DNA of 64,000 nt. Source: Neisseria musculi (GTDB taxonomy: Bacteria > Pseudomonadota > Gammaproteobacteria > Burkholderiales > Neisseriaceae). Position 1 is the first letter of the stretch. Every line of letters starts with the position of its first letter. The stretch is taken from the NCBI RefSeq assembly GCF_014297595.2, contig NZ_CP060414.2, positions 1,922,001 through 1,986,000 on the forward strand. Reading direction: 5' to 3'. Below the pieces are notes generated by a model that did no database searches, was not told the origin of the DNA, and was given only the letters and a program-made list of their open reading frames with translations. A program made the position numbers and the translations under genes. This document shows positions 34,822 to 44,037 of this stretch, piece after piece.

Positions 34822-34905
34822 TGGTGGAGGGAGAAGGATTCGAACCTTCGAAGCTTACGCAACAGATTTACAGTCTGCCCCCTTTGACCGCTCGGGAATC
34901 CCTCC
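34822..34905 (-). tRNA. tRNA-Tyr (GTA)
   Basis: 84 bases with a long variable arm (class II): acceptor GGAGGGA with TCCCTCC, anticodon stem-loop CAGAC TGTAAAT CTG giving anticodon GTA, T arm GGTTCGAATCC, CCA encoded. First gene of the tRNA-tuf unit. Confidence 0.96.
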
Positions 34906-34920
34906 AAAAAGAGAGATGCA

Positions 34921-34949
34921 ATATTAGAGACTTCCCGCAACCCAGTCAA
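34921..34949 (-). promoter_or_regulatory. strong sigma-70 promoter of the tRNA-tuf operon
   Basis: On the minus strand TTGACT (34944-34949), exactly 17 bases, TAATAT (34921-34926). The tRNA-Tyr 5' end is 15 bases beyond the -10 box. A/T-rich sequence just upstream (about 34952-34990) may act as an UP element. Confidence 0.85.
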
Positions 34950-35033
34950 GATGATTTTTGCTTTTTTTTATTGATCAATCTTAATATGGTAATTTTAAAT
35001 AAATTTATTTTATTCAGACGGCCTCTGAACGGC

Positions 35034-35288
<255 letters not shown>

Positions 35289-35467
35289 TTATTCCTTTAA
35301 AAATATTGAGTTCAAAACCGAAGGCGGATTATAACATAAACCGCTTTAAAACCATTGCCTTCCACTTCAGAATAAAACGCCGAAGGCCGTCCGGGTGTTT
35401 TCAGACGGCCTGATATATTGCCCCCGGTGAAAGGAGGCATTTTTACATTCTTTGGTGTGTTTATTTT

Positions 35468-36874
35468 TTAAAATCGGTAGCTGTATTGCAAACCTACGAT
35501 ATGGGCGTGGCTTTTATAGCCGGCAGATGATGAAACGTTACTGTCCACCGTGGTTACCTGTGCGTTGGAAGGTTTATCCTGCACAACAGCATCGCTCTTC
35601 TGGATATATATATAGCTGTATGCAGCGTTTAACGTATGATTTTTGCCGATATCGTATTTTGCACCCAGCGAATACCAAATGCGGTTGTTGTCGGGCATGG
35701 TAACCAACCGCTCGTTGGTATTGCGCACGGGGGATTGGTCATAAGCCATACCGAAGCGCAATTGCAGGGGGTTGCTGATTTGGTATGCTGCTCCGAGCGA
35801 TACTTTATAAGTATCGCGCCAATTAGGTTCGATGACGGTTTGGTTGGACGGCCGACCGCTGACAGTCCGTTTGGCGTTTTCAAACTGTAATTCAGCACGG
35901 TTAAAGCGCGAATGGCGCGTCCATGTTACATCGCCGAACAAATCCCATTGTCTGCCCGCGCGATACATACCGTGTACCGACAAGGATTCGGGCGTGGTGA
36001 TTTTCAGGCCGGCTTTTTCATGCGCCACATAGCCGGTTCCGCCGTTTTCCAATGTTTTGCCGATACGGGCAGCATACAGGCGCTGTGCTACAGCACCCTG
36101 CGCCGTCCAATCCGCCGATCCCGCCAAATGATGCTTGATGTGCGAACGGTAATTTACGCCCACACGGCTGCGGTCATTAATATCCCACATCCAAGCCAAA
36201 TGGTAGCCGAAGCCCCAATCTTTGCCTTTAACTTCGGAGTAGCCGTCCATATTGCCGACCCCGGCAGGGTCAGGATTGAGCACAGTGTGCCGCACCGATG
36301 CCGCCCAATCTGCATATTTCCGCAACTCGGCCGTGCTGTATTGGGCAACGGCACCTATGGCAACCGAATGGTTTTCGTTTAATTTGAATGCCACGGCAGG
36401 CTCTACCGCAACAGAAGTCAATTCGGTTTTATTCAGGTTGTAACGCAAGGCAGAATCATGATCGTATTCGGTTTTGGAACCAAACGGTACATAAACACCC
36501 AAACCGGCAGCCACATCATCGTTTACTTTATAGGCACCGTAAAGATGCGGGGCAAATACCAAGTCTTTGGTGATTTTACCGCTGCTGCTGCTATTACTAA
36601 CCGCCGTCCCCCCGTTATAAACTGCCCTGCCTTCACGATATTTCACACTGGGGGATACGAGGTTTAAGGAAGCGGAAATTTCAGAGCTTTCCAGCTTAAC
36701 GAGGCCTGCGGGATTGTAAAACAAGGTTGATGCATCTGCAGCTTCGCCGGCGGCGGCATTGGCTGTGCTCTGCGCCGAAACGGACTGTGTGCCGAAATGA
36801 TAACCGGAAGCGTATGCCTGCACGGCAAATGCCGCACCGACAATCATAGCAAGGTAATGCGGTGTGTATTTCAT
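35468..36874 (-). CDS. FadL/TodX-family outer membrane transporter
   Basis: Outer membrane beta-barrel of the FadL family, which takes up long-chain fatty acids or other hydrophobic compounds. 468 residues: signal peptide at about 1-23 (MIVGAAFAVQAYAS), then the conserved N-terminal plug GYHFGTQSVSAQSTANAAAG and STLFYNPAGLVKL, and a C-terminal strand ending QYSYRF with the terminal phenylalanine used by the BAM complex. Monocistronic between ferredoxin and ntrX. Substrate not deducible. Confidence 0.92.
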   Translation of the reverse strand: MKYTPHYLAMIVGAAFAVQAYASGYHFGTQSVSAQSTANAAAGEAADASTLFYNPAGLVKLESSEISASLNLVSPSVKYREGRAVYNGGTAVSNSSSSGKITKDLVFAPHLYGAYKVNDDVAAGLGVYVPFGSKTEYDHDSALRYNLNKTELTSVAVEPAVAFKLNENHSVAIGAVAQYSTAELRKYADWAASVRHTVLNPDPAGVGNMDGYSEVKGKDWGFGYHLAWMWDINDRSRVGVNYRSHIKHHLAGSADWTAQGAVAQRLYAARIGKTLENGGTGYVAHEKAGLKITTPESLSVHGMYRAGRQWDLFGDVTWTRHSRFNRAELQFENAKRTVSGRPSNQTVIEPNWRDTYKVSLGAAYQISNPLQLRFGMAYDQSPVRNTNERLVTMPDNNRIWYSLGAKYDIGKNHTLNAAYSYIYIQKSDAVVQDKPSNAQVTTVDSNVSSSAGYKSHAHIVGLQYSYRF

Positions 36875-37212
36875 AGTTTCAAACCCATCAAAAAATTAAG
36901 ACGGAACAATCTGTAAAAGCGTCCGATGTCGATGCCGCCCTACACGGTAGACTGCTGTTTTGCTGTTTTACATTAAAGTACCGCCTGCTGCATCGGTAGT
37001 GTTTTATTACAAAATTTAGTGTAGGCACTCGATTCTATAATAATTTTTTTCACTTTATGCTGTTTTTCTCACAAAACAGGCCGTCTGAACAATACTTTGT
37101 TGTTTTCTGCCTACCCTCCGCAAACATTTGTAATACGGAAAGGCTTAAAAAAAGCCGCTCAGGCCGTCTGAAAAATTTTCAGACGGCCTGAGCGGTTAAA
37201 TCCATTTCATAC
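36875..37212. other. intergenic region between fadL-like gene and ntrX
   Basis: No gene seen. Holds the ntrX terminator (37155-37195), a DUS at 37079-37088, and AT-rich DNA around 37010-37075 likely to include the fadL-like promoter, which I could not pin down. Confidence 0.55.
37146..37195 (-). terminator. ntrX terminator with extended DUS hairpin
   Basis: On the minus strand CCGCTCAGGCCGTCTGAAA and its complement form a stem of about 19 bp, followed by CTTTTTTTAAG. It is the longest DUS-based stem in the window apart from the topA leader. Confidence 0.88.
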
Positions 37213-38493
37213 TTATTCATCGGTGTTTTTATCACCGCCGCGGCGCGAAAAATTGATACCCAGCTGCTTCAGTTTGCGGTAAAGGTGGGTACGTTCCAAG
37301 CCCACTTTCTGCGCCACTCTGCTCATATTGTGGCTTTCCTGAACGATATGGTATTCGAAATAACGGCGTTCCAATTCTTCGCGCAATTCGCGCAACGGCA
37401 TATTGAAGTTGAAACCGCCCACCATCTCCGACACCGGTGCCCGGTTCATCTGCCCGAGCACGGCACCTGCCGCCTGCTCATCCACTTCTCCGCCCTCCGC
37501 GCCCAATGCGAGATTTTTCACAACGCTGCGCAATTGCTCGAAATTGCCCGGCCAATCATATTGGCGCAAAACATTCAATGCTGCGGGGCTGAATTTTACC
37601 GGCGTGATTTTCTGCGTTTCGGCCAACCCGCTCAGAATCTGCCCAACCAAAAACACTATATCGTCGGGTTGGCTGCGCAGCGGCGGAATCTGAATTATAT
37701 ATGCCGACAGCGCCTCTTGCAGCCTGGCATCCGCAACCGGGTTTTCGGCTGCTTCGCTTTGCCGGCTGGCGGCGCAAACAATCCGCACATTGCTGCGCTC
37801 GGCTTTGCCCAATAAAAAAGCAATACCCTGTTGCAGGCTTTTGCTGTATTCGGAAATATCGCCGAGATACAATATGCCGCCTGCCGCTTTTTGCAGTAGT
37901 TCCATCGGGATATCAACGATATGCTCGGTTTTTCCCGGCTCCACCCACGGGCTGCCGGCCTTATGGAAATACCGCGCCACCATCTCAAACGGCGATCCGC
38001 CCTCACCGGTTAGCAGCACAGGCTTGTTTTGTTTGATTGCCGGCTCCAGCGCGCGGTTAAGCTCTTGAATCGATGGGCTGTTGCCGAGTTTGTCGAGCGA
38101 AAGCCCTGCAGCAGCCTGCATTTCGCCGTATTTCAGCGCGCGGTCAACCGTACTCAGCAGTTTTTGCAGCGCAATAGGCTTTTCAAGAAAATCCAACGCA
38201 CCGATTTTGGTGGCCTCCACAGCCGTATCGATGCTGGCATGGCCGCTCATCATCACTACCGGCATAGTGAGCTGACCGTTTTTTGCCCACTCTTTCAAAA
38301 GAGTGATGCCGTCACAATCGGGCATCCAGATATCGAGCAGCACCATCGCCGGGCGGGTTTGGTGGCGGAGCTGGCGCGCTTCTTCGGCATTTTCGGCCAA
38401 GGTAACGGTGTAGCCTTCGTCTTGGAGGATTTCCGAGAGCAGGTCGCGGATACCGATTTCATCGTCCACAATTAAAATATCACTACTACGCAT
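37213..38493 (-). CDS. ntrX: response regulator NtrX with degenerate ATPase domain
   Basis: Response regulator partner of NtrY. 426 residues: receiver domain 1-120 with acceptor D54 in VLLDIWMPDC and KP at 105-106; a vestigial AAA+ region; and a Fis-type helix-turn-helix near 385-415 (VAQKVGLERTHLYRKLKQLG). The Walker A place reads GEGGSPFE (163-170) instead of GESGTGKE, Walker B reads GGILYLGD, and the GAFTGA loop that contacts sigma-54 is absent. I infer it binds DNA but does not act as a sigma-54 activator. Overlaps ntrY by 8 bases. Confidence 0.9.
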   Translation of the reverse strand: MRSSDILIVDDEIGIRDLLSEILQDEGYTVTLAENAEEARQLRHQTRPAMVLLDIWMPDCDGITLLKEWAKNGQLTMPVVMMSGHASIDTAVEATKIGALDFLEKPIALQKLLSTVDRALKYGEMQAAAGLSLDKLGNSPSIQELNRALEPAIKQNKPVLLTGEGGSPFEMVARYFHKAGSPWVEPGKTEHIVDIPMELLQKAAGGILYLGDISEYSKSLQQGIAFLLGKAERSNVRIVCAASRQSEAAENPVADARLQEALSAYIIQIPPLRSQPDDIVFLVGQILSGLAETQKITPVKFSPAALNVLRQYDWPGNFEQLRSVVKNLALGAEGGEVDEQAAGAVLGQMNRAPVSEMVGGFNFNMPLRELREELERRYFEYHIVQESHNMSRVAQKVGLERTHLYRKLKQLGINFSRRGGDKNTDE

Positions 38494-40609
38494 ATGCTTC
38501 TACCAATCTGGGTAAGACTATTCTGACACACGCGCCGCCCTCTGCCGGATTGCTCAGGCCGATGCGGCCGCCGTGTTCTTCGATGATTTTTTTCACAACG
38601 GGCAAACCCAAGCCGGTGCCGGCGGGTTTGTCGGTTACATAAGGCTCGAACGCATGATGCAGCATTTCTTTGCTGAAACTTTTGCCGTTATTGGTTACGG
38701 TAAGCACCACATGTTTGCCGTCTTCGGCCGGCTGAGTACACACACGGACAACCGGCAGGCTTTCTTCTTCGGCCGCTTCGGCCGCATTTTTGAAAATATT
38801 GTGCAACACCTGCCGCATAGCGGTAGTGTCAGCCGCAACGAAAAGGGCTATATTACTTAAATCGGGGGTGAATGTACACTTACTGCCTTCATATAAAAAC
38901 AGAATTTCTTCAATAATTTGGTTCAAATCAAGCGGTTCGAGTTTGAGCGAGGGCGCACGCGCATAATTGCGGAAGGCTTCCACCATTTCTTTCAACGCCG
39001 CCACCTGCTTGATAATCGTGCCGGTGGAACGCGTCAGAATCTGCGCATCTTGTTCGCCAAGTTTATCATGCAATTTCCATGCCAATCTTTCGGCAGAAAG
39101 CTGGATAGGGGTAAGCGGATTGCGGATTTCGTGTGCCAACCGTTTGGCCACTTCTCCCCAAGCCGCTTCTTTTTGCGCCCGCACCAGTGTGGTGATGTCG
39201 TCAAACACCATCACGATACCGTTGTCGTTGTCATCGGGCAGAATGGTGGCTTTGCCCAGCAGAATCCGCGCTTCATCGGGAGCGGCATAGCTCAGCTGCA
39301 CGGCTTTGTCCACCGGCGCAGTTTCCACGATGGAAGCGAATGTTTCTGCCAATACAGCGTGCTGCGGCGACTGCTTCGGCCAATCATGCCAACTGGTGCC
39401 GGCCAAATCCTGCAATGAAACACCGAGTATATGCTCCGCACTTTCGTTATAGGCTTTCAGACGGCCTGTGTCGTCTATCGTTACCACGCCGGTGGTCAGG
39501 CTCGACAACACGCATTCGAGATAATGGCGGGCGGCTTCCTGCTGCACACGGTTGCGCTCGCTGGCCTCTTGGGCAATGCTCAGCTGCTCGGTCATGTGGT
39601 TGAACAAATGCGTAAGCCTGCCGAATTCATCGTTGCGGAAAACCGGCCGTTTCTGCGAAAAATCACCCTGCGCCACCGCCCGCGCGCCTTCTGCCAGCGA
39701 CAACACCGGTTCGACAAAACGGCGGGCGAAATACAGCGCCATTACCAAAGCCAGCATAATCGCCAGCAAAGTGGTTACCAGCAGAGTGACCAGAAAAAAC
39801 GTTTGCAGGCCTTGCTTGGCATAAGTCAGCTCGGCATATTTGGCGCGCGCCGCTTCAATCAGCGTGGCATCTTGCGCCACGTTTTCAGGGACAGCCTGCC
39901 GGAAAAACAGCGCACTGCTGCCGTTGTCGGTATTCACCGCCAGCCAACCTTGCGCATACAGCACACCGCCGACATTTTCGATACTCCGCGCCGATCCGGA
40001 CTTTTCCAGCAGATCGCGTGTTACGTTATCCAACACCGGTGCCGGCAATTTGGCGGGGTTGCGCACCACCTCTAGTGCCTGCGTGTTCAGGTTGTACACC
40101 GCAAGCTGGCTGAATTGCTGTGTATCGGGTGCGCGCTCCAATGCACGGCTCAGGCTCCGCCCCAAAGATGCGCTGCTGATCAAGTCGATTTGCAGCGGGA
40201 CGGCATTGCGCATACTGTTATCCAACGCCAGATTTAACGCCGATTTGCTTAAGTTTAACCCGCGCTCGAGCGCATCATGGGTATCGTTGCCAAACCATGA
40301 ATTGATGCTGTTGGAAATAAACTGGGCCGACACGCCGAACAAAAACAACCCCGGCAACACCGCCACCAACGTAAACATACCTGCCAGGCGGCGGGCGATC
40401 TGCGAGCCGAACACGCCGCGCTGCACATCGCGCAGCAGCAGGCGGACATAACGCACCAGCACCGCCAGCAGCACCGCCACCAACACACTGCTTGCTGCGA
40501 TAATCCACCAGAAATAGTCGCCCAAAATACTGTCGTTGCCGGTGGCCAGCGTGAGAATATAGAGCGAAACAAATGCAAGCACACCGGCAATAAAGAGGAA
40601 ATAACGCAT
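38486..40609 (-). CDS. ntrY: NtrY sensor histidine kinase
   Basis: Membrane sensor kinase of the NtrYX system, linked in Neisseria to redox and respiration control. 707 residues: N-terminal transmembrane helices (about 1-100), an extracytoplasmic loop, another helix near 270-295, HAMP (about 296-350), PAS (about 365-475), HisKA with H493 in AHEIRNPLTPIQ, and an ATPase domain with GTGLGLPVVKKIIEEHGG. Signal not known from sequence. It begins 3 bases after the DUF4390 gene. Confidence 0.93.
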   Translation of the reverse strand: MRYFLFIAGVLAFVSLYILTLATGNDSILGDYFWWIIAASSVLVAVLLAVLVRYVRLLLRDVQRGVFGSQIARRLAGMFTLVAVLPGLFLFGVSAQFISNSINSWFGNDTHDALERGLNLSKSALNLALDNSMRNAVPLQIDLISSASLGRSLSRALERAPDTQQFSQLAVYNLNTQALEVVRNPAKLPAPVLDNVTRDLLEKSGSARSIENVGGVLYAQGWLAVNTDNGSSALFFRQAVPENVAQDATLIEAARAKYAELTYAKQGLQTFFLVTLLVTTLLAIMLALVMALYFARRFVEPVLSLAEGARAVAQGDFSQKRPVFRNDEFGRLTHLFNHMTEQLSIAQEASERNRVQQEAARHYLECVLSSLTTGVVTIDDTGRLKAYNESAEHILGVSLQDLAGTSWHDWPKQSPQHAVLAETFASIVETAPVDKAVQLSYAAPDEARILLGKATILPDDNDNGIVMVFDDITTLVRAQKEAAWGEVAKRLAHEIRNPLTPIQLSAERLAWKLHDKLGEQDAQILTRSTGTIIKQVAALKEMVEAFRNYARAPSLKLEPLDLNQIIEEILFLYEGSKCTFTPDLSNIALFVAADTTAMRQVLHNIFKNAAEAAEEESLPVVRVCTQPAEDGKHVVLTVTNNGKSFSKEMLHHAFEPYVTDKPAGTGLGLPVVKKIIEEHGGRIGLSNPAEGGACVRIVLPRLVEAYA

Positions 40610-40612
40610 GGT

Positions 40613-41206
40613 TTATTCCTGCGAGATATTGAGCGGCTGCCAGCCCGAATCGAGCTGCCAGCTTTTCGATGTAAGCGCATTAATCTGAAACGGCTTGGGC
40701 AGCTGGGCGGTACTCAGCGCCAGGCGGATTTCAGCCTTGGATTCACGCGGGCCGACACCGCTGAGTGCCCCGCTGCCCAGCACCCGCCAGTTGGCCACCG
40801 CGCCCACGCCCCTGAGGGCGGTTTCCAAGCTGTTGTATTCGGTGGAAAACGTACCCACGGCAACGCGGTAGCGGTTGGTTAGCGGATGGTAGGAAAGTTT
40901 GTATTGAATCGAGCTGTCGCTGCCCACCAGTTGGCCGAATTTAAAGCGGTAGGCCGCTATCGTGGGGGCGGAAAGCTGGTAGTTCAGGGTAAATGTGAGC
41001 GGCACGCCTTGATTGAGTGCCTGTTTGAGCTGGTCGGGCAAATCGGTTTTGAAGCGGCTGCTCACCAGCATCTGCCCCGATGATGTGAGCACGGCCTGCA
41101 TACGGATCGCGCTGATGCCTTCTGCGGCCGTCTGAAAAGACGCGGCCAGCAAAACAGGCAGCAACAGTAGTTTACTGTTTTTGAATAAGCGCGTAATAAA
41201 AGCCAT
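40613..41206 (-). CDS. DUF4390-family exported protein
   Basis: Unknown function. 197 residues with an N-terminal signal peptide (FKNSKLLLLPVLLAASFQ, cleavage near TAAEG). The body has VLTSSGQMLVSSRFKTDLP and EYNSLETALRGVGAVANWRV, matching the DUF4390 family that is regularly found between rsmB and ntrY in betaproteobacteria. Its first 35 bases overlap the end of rsmB, so translation is coupled. Presumed periplasmic. Confidence 0.85.
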   Translation of the reverse strand: MAFITRLFKNSKLLLLPVLLAASFQTAAEGISAIRMQAVLTSSGQMLVSSRFKTDLPDQLKQALNQGVPLTFTLNYQLSAPTIAAYRFKFGQLVGSDSSIQYKLSYHPLTNRYRVAVGTFSTEYNSLETALRGVGAVANWRVLGSGALSGVGPRESKAEIRLALSTAQLPKPFQINALTSKSWQLDSGWQPLNISQE

Positions 41207-42425
41207 CTTGCTGTTTGTTGGGTAAAAGCACCCTCTGCCCTACACATTCGGCATCGGGGTGGCGGTTGAGGAATTTTTGCAGCTGCTGCTCGTTTTCTTC
41301 GACAAAAACCGAGCAGGTAGCCAACAGCATTCTGCCGTTTTGCGTCAGGGTCTGCCACAGTGTGTCGAGCAGCTTTTCCTGCCTGCGGGCGGTTTTAGCG
41401 GCATCTGTGGGGCGGCGCTGCCATTTGATGTCGGGATTGCGCTTGAGCACGCCCGAGGCGGTGCAGGGCACATCGGCCAATACGGCATCGAAGGGGCGTC
41501 CGTTATACCATGCATTTAAATCCTGCGCATCGGCGCATTGCAAAGAGGCCGTCTGAAAACCCAGCCTGTGCAGATTATCCGCCACTCTTTTCAGACGGCC
41601 TGCATCTATATCCAAAGCGGTAACTTCGCAGTCGGCCAGTTCCAATATATGGCCGGTTTTGCCGCCGGGCGCGGCGCAGGCATCCAAAATACGTTCGCCC
41701 TGTTGCGGATTCAGAATATGGGCCGCCTGCTGGGCACCGAAATCCTGCACCGATACCAGGCCGTCTGAAAAACCGGGCAGCAGGGCAACCGGCACGGCTG
41801 TTTCAAGCATCACGGCGTAGTCGTCCAACACTTTTGCCGCCATGCCCGCCTGCGCCAACCCGGCCGCATAATCTCCGGCATTGCTGCGGCGGCGGTTGAC
41901 CCGCAGAATCATCGGCGGATGCTGCTGCCAGGCGGCGGCCATGTTGTGCCAATGCACCGGATAGTGGTTTTTCAGATACTGTATCCACCACGCAGGCAGA
42001 TTGTATTTCGCCACATCGTTGTGTTTGCAGGCCGCCGCCAGTTTGCCACGCTCGCGCAAAAAGCGGCGCAAAACAGCATTGGCAAAAGAACGGTATTGCC
42101 CTTTGCCGATTTTGGCGGCTTCTTCCACCGCTTCATTCACCACCGCATGGGGCGCGTTGCGGGTGTAGTGCAGCTGGTAGAGCGCGGCCAGCAGCAGGCT
42201 TTCGAGCTGCGGGTCGGCAATTGGTTTGGCGAGCATTTTGCCGAGCATGAATTTCAGGCTGCCCAAATAACGCTGACAACCATAGGCAATGTCTTGCAGC
42301 GTGCCGTTTTCCTGCGGGCTTAAATCAGGCTGCCCTGCGCGGATGGCGGCCAACACGTCTTGCAGGTTCTGCCCTGCCGCCACCGCCGCTATGCTTTGGG
42401 CGGCGAGTTTCTGCGCTAAAGCCAT
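41172..42425 (-). CDS. rsmB: 16S rRNA (cytosine-967-C5)-methyltransferase
   Basis: Methylates C967 of 16S rRNA. 417 residues: an N-terminal NusB-like RNA-binding domain (ALAQKLAAQSIAAV; NAVLRRFLRERG) and a Rossmann methyltransferase domain with DACAAPGGKTGHILEL, ALDIDAGRLKRV, the catalytic cysteine motif DVPCTASGVLKRNPDIKW, and LLATCSVFVEENE. The ATG at 42425, 2 bases after the fmt stop, gives the family N-terminus; a longer in-frame extension over fmt is a shadow. Several DUS are embedded in the coding sequence. Confidence 0.95.
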   Translation of the reverse strand: MALAQKLAAQSIAAVAAGQNLQDVLAAIRAGQPDLSPQENGTLQDIAYGCQRYLGSLKFMLGKMLAKPIADPQLESLLLAALYQLHYTRNAPHAVVNEAVEEAAKIGKGQYRSFANAVLRRFLRERGKLAAACKHNDVAKYNLPAWWIQYLKNHYPVHWHNMAAAWQQHPPMILRVNRRRSNAGDYAAGLAQAGMAAKVLDDYAVMLETAVPVALLPGFSDGLVSVQDFGAQQAAHILNPQQGERILDACAAPGGKTGHILELADCEVTALDIDAGRLKRVADNLHRLGFQTASLQCADAQDLNAWYNGRPFDAVLADVPCTASGVLKRNPDIKWQRRPTDAAKTARRQEKLLDTLWQTLTQNGRMLLATCSVFVEENEQQLQKFLNRHPDAECVGQRVLLPNKQQDGFYYALIQKQ

Positions 42426-42427
42426 GC

Positions 42428-43351
42428 TCACAGCCGCTCCCCTGCCGCTATGCGGTTGCCGGCGGCAAAGGCGGCGATACTCATACGCCTGCTGCCGGCG
42501 GGCTGTAATTCGGTAATGTTCACAGCCTGCTCCCCGCAGGCCACAATCAGGCCGTCTGAGCCGCAATGCAGCACTTCTCCCGCCTCGCCGCTCTGCGCCA
42601 CTATTTCGGCCCGCCAGATTTTCAGGGGTTTGCCCTGATATTCGGTCCAGGCACCGGGCACCGGGTTGAAAGCGCGGATTTTGCGCTCGACCACAGCGGC
42701 AGGCTCGCCCCAAACAATTCTGGCTTCTTCTTTGCTCAATTTCTGTGCATACGTTACACCGCTTTCAGGCTGGGGAATGCTTTTCAGACGGCCTTCCTGC
42801 TGCAAACGTTGTAAATCAGACACAATTGCCTGCGCACCGATTTCCGCCAAAGCGTCATGCATGTTTTGGGCGGTGTCTGCCGTTTTAATGGTATAGCGGT
42901 GTGCGCTGACCACATTGCCGGTGTCCAAGCCCGCATCCATCTGCATAATGCACACGCCGGTTTCGACATCGCCCGCCTCCAGCGCGCGCTGTATCGGTGC
43001 AGCACCGCGCCAGCGCGGCAGCAGCGAAGCGTGAATGTTCAAACAACCGTGTTTCGGGATATCGAGCACGGCCTGCGGCAGAATCAGGCCGTAAGCAGCC
43101 ACCACCATCACATCGGCGTGTTGTCTGCGCAACAGCTCCTGCGCCTCTTCATTACGCAAACCCGGGGGTTGGGCAACGGCAAGCCCCAATGCTTCGGCAG
43201 CTTGCTTGACCGGGCTTGCCTGCAGCAGCATACCCCGCCCTTTGGGGCGGTCGGGCTGAGTCAGCACCAGCGGAATTTCAAAACCCGCCGCTGCAATGGC
43301 TTTCAGGGCGGAGGCGGCAAAATCGGGGGTGCCGGCAAAAATAACTTTCAT
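42428..43351 (-). CDS. fmt: methionyl-tRNA formyltransferase
   Basis: Formylates initiator Met-tRNA using 10-formyl-tetrahydrofolate. 307 residues with VIFAGTPDFAASALKAI, LTQPDRPKGRG, the catalytic segment NIHASLLPRWRGAAPIQ, and MDAGLDTGNV. The C-terminal OB-like domain binds tRNA. It lies between def and rsmB in the usual def-fmt-rsmB run on the minus strand; a DUS lies in the 25-base gap after def. Confidence 0.97.
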   Translation of the reverse strand: MKVIFAGTPDFAASALKAIAAAGFEIPLVLTQPDRPKGRGMLLQASPVKQAAEALGLAVAQPPGLRNEEAQELLRRQHADVMVVAAYGLILPQAVLDIPKHGCLNIHASLLPRWRGAAPIQRALEAGDVETGVCIMQMDAGLDTGNVVSAHRYTIKTADTAQNMHDALAEIGAQAIVSDLQRLQQEGRLKSIPQPESGVTYAQKLSKEEARIVWGEPAAVVERKIRAFNPVPGAWTEYQGKPLKIWRAEIVAQSGEAGEVLHCGSDGLIVACGEQAVNITELQPAGSRRMSIAAFAAGNRIAAGERL

Positions 43352-43376
43352 GATGATAAAAAGGCCGTCTGAAAGA

Positions 43377-43880
43377 TTAGAGATTGTGTTTCTGACGCTT
43401 CTTCAGCTTGGTTTTGATGCGGTTTTGCTTCAATTGCGACAAGTGTTCCACAAACACTTTGCCCATCAGATGATCGAGTTCGTGCTGTATGCAGATGGCC
43501 AGCAGGCCGTCTGCTTCGAGCGTGAATTTTTCACCGTTTTCGTTGAGAGCTTCAACGGTTACACGCTCGGCACGGGTTACGGTGTCGTAAATACCCGGCA
43601 CGGAAAGGCAGCCTTCTTCATAAGAGGTTTCGCCGTCCTTGTGCGTGATTACAGGGTTGATAAACACGCGCGGTTCGCTTTTATCCTCGGTTAAATCCAT
43701 CACCACCACCCGCTCGTGCACATCAACCTGTGTGGCGGCCAAGCCGATGCCGCGCGCTTCATACATTGTGTCGAACATATCTGCCACCAGCGTTTTAATG
43801 CGCCCGTCTATCTCGGCCACCGGTGCAGCAACCTTGTGCAAACGTTCATCGGGATACTGAAGAATGTTAAGTAATGCCAT
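43377..43880 (-). CDS. def: peptide deformylase
   Basis: Iron or zinc hydrolase removing the N-formyl group from nascent proteins. 167 residues with motif 1 [10 protein letters not shown], motif 2 [10 protein letters not shown] (metal cysteine), motif 3 [10 protein letters not shown] (two metal histidines and catalytic glutamate). C-terminal tail [12 protein letters not shown] is basic. First gene of def-fmt-rsmB-DUF4390-ntrYX, divergent from the LysM gene. Confidence 0.97.
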   Translation of the reverse strand: MALLNILQYPDERLHKVAAPVAEIDGRIKTLVADMFDTMYEARGIGLAATQVDVHERVVVMDLTEDKSEPRVFINPVITHKDGETSYEEGCLSVPGIYDTVTRAERVTVEALNENGEKFTLEADGLLAICIQHELDHLMGKVFVEHLSQLKQNRIKTKLKKRQKHNL

Positions 43881-44037
43881 AATTTCATCTCAAATGTAAA
43901 AATATGTGTGTTTAATGCTATGATAACGGCAATATTAGGTGGTAAAATATCACCTATGATTCAATCGGGCTGCCAAGTCCAACCGTTAATCGTTAATTTC
44001 AAAGATAACCGATTCCGATTTCTAAGGGGAACAAGTC

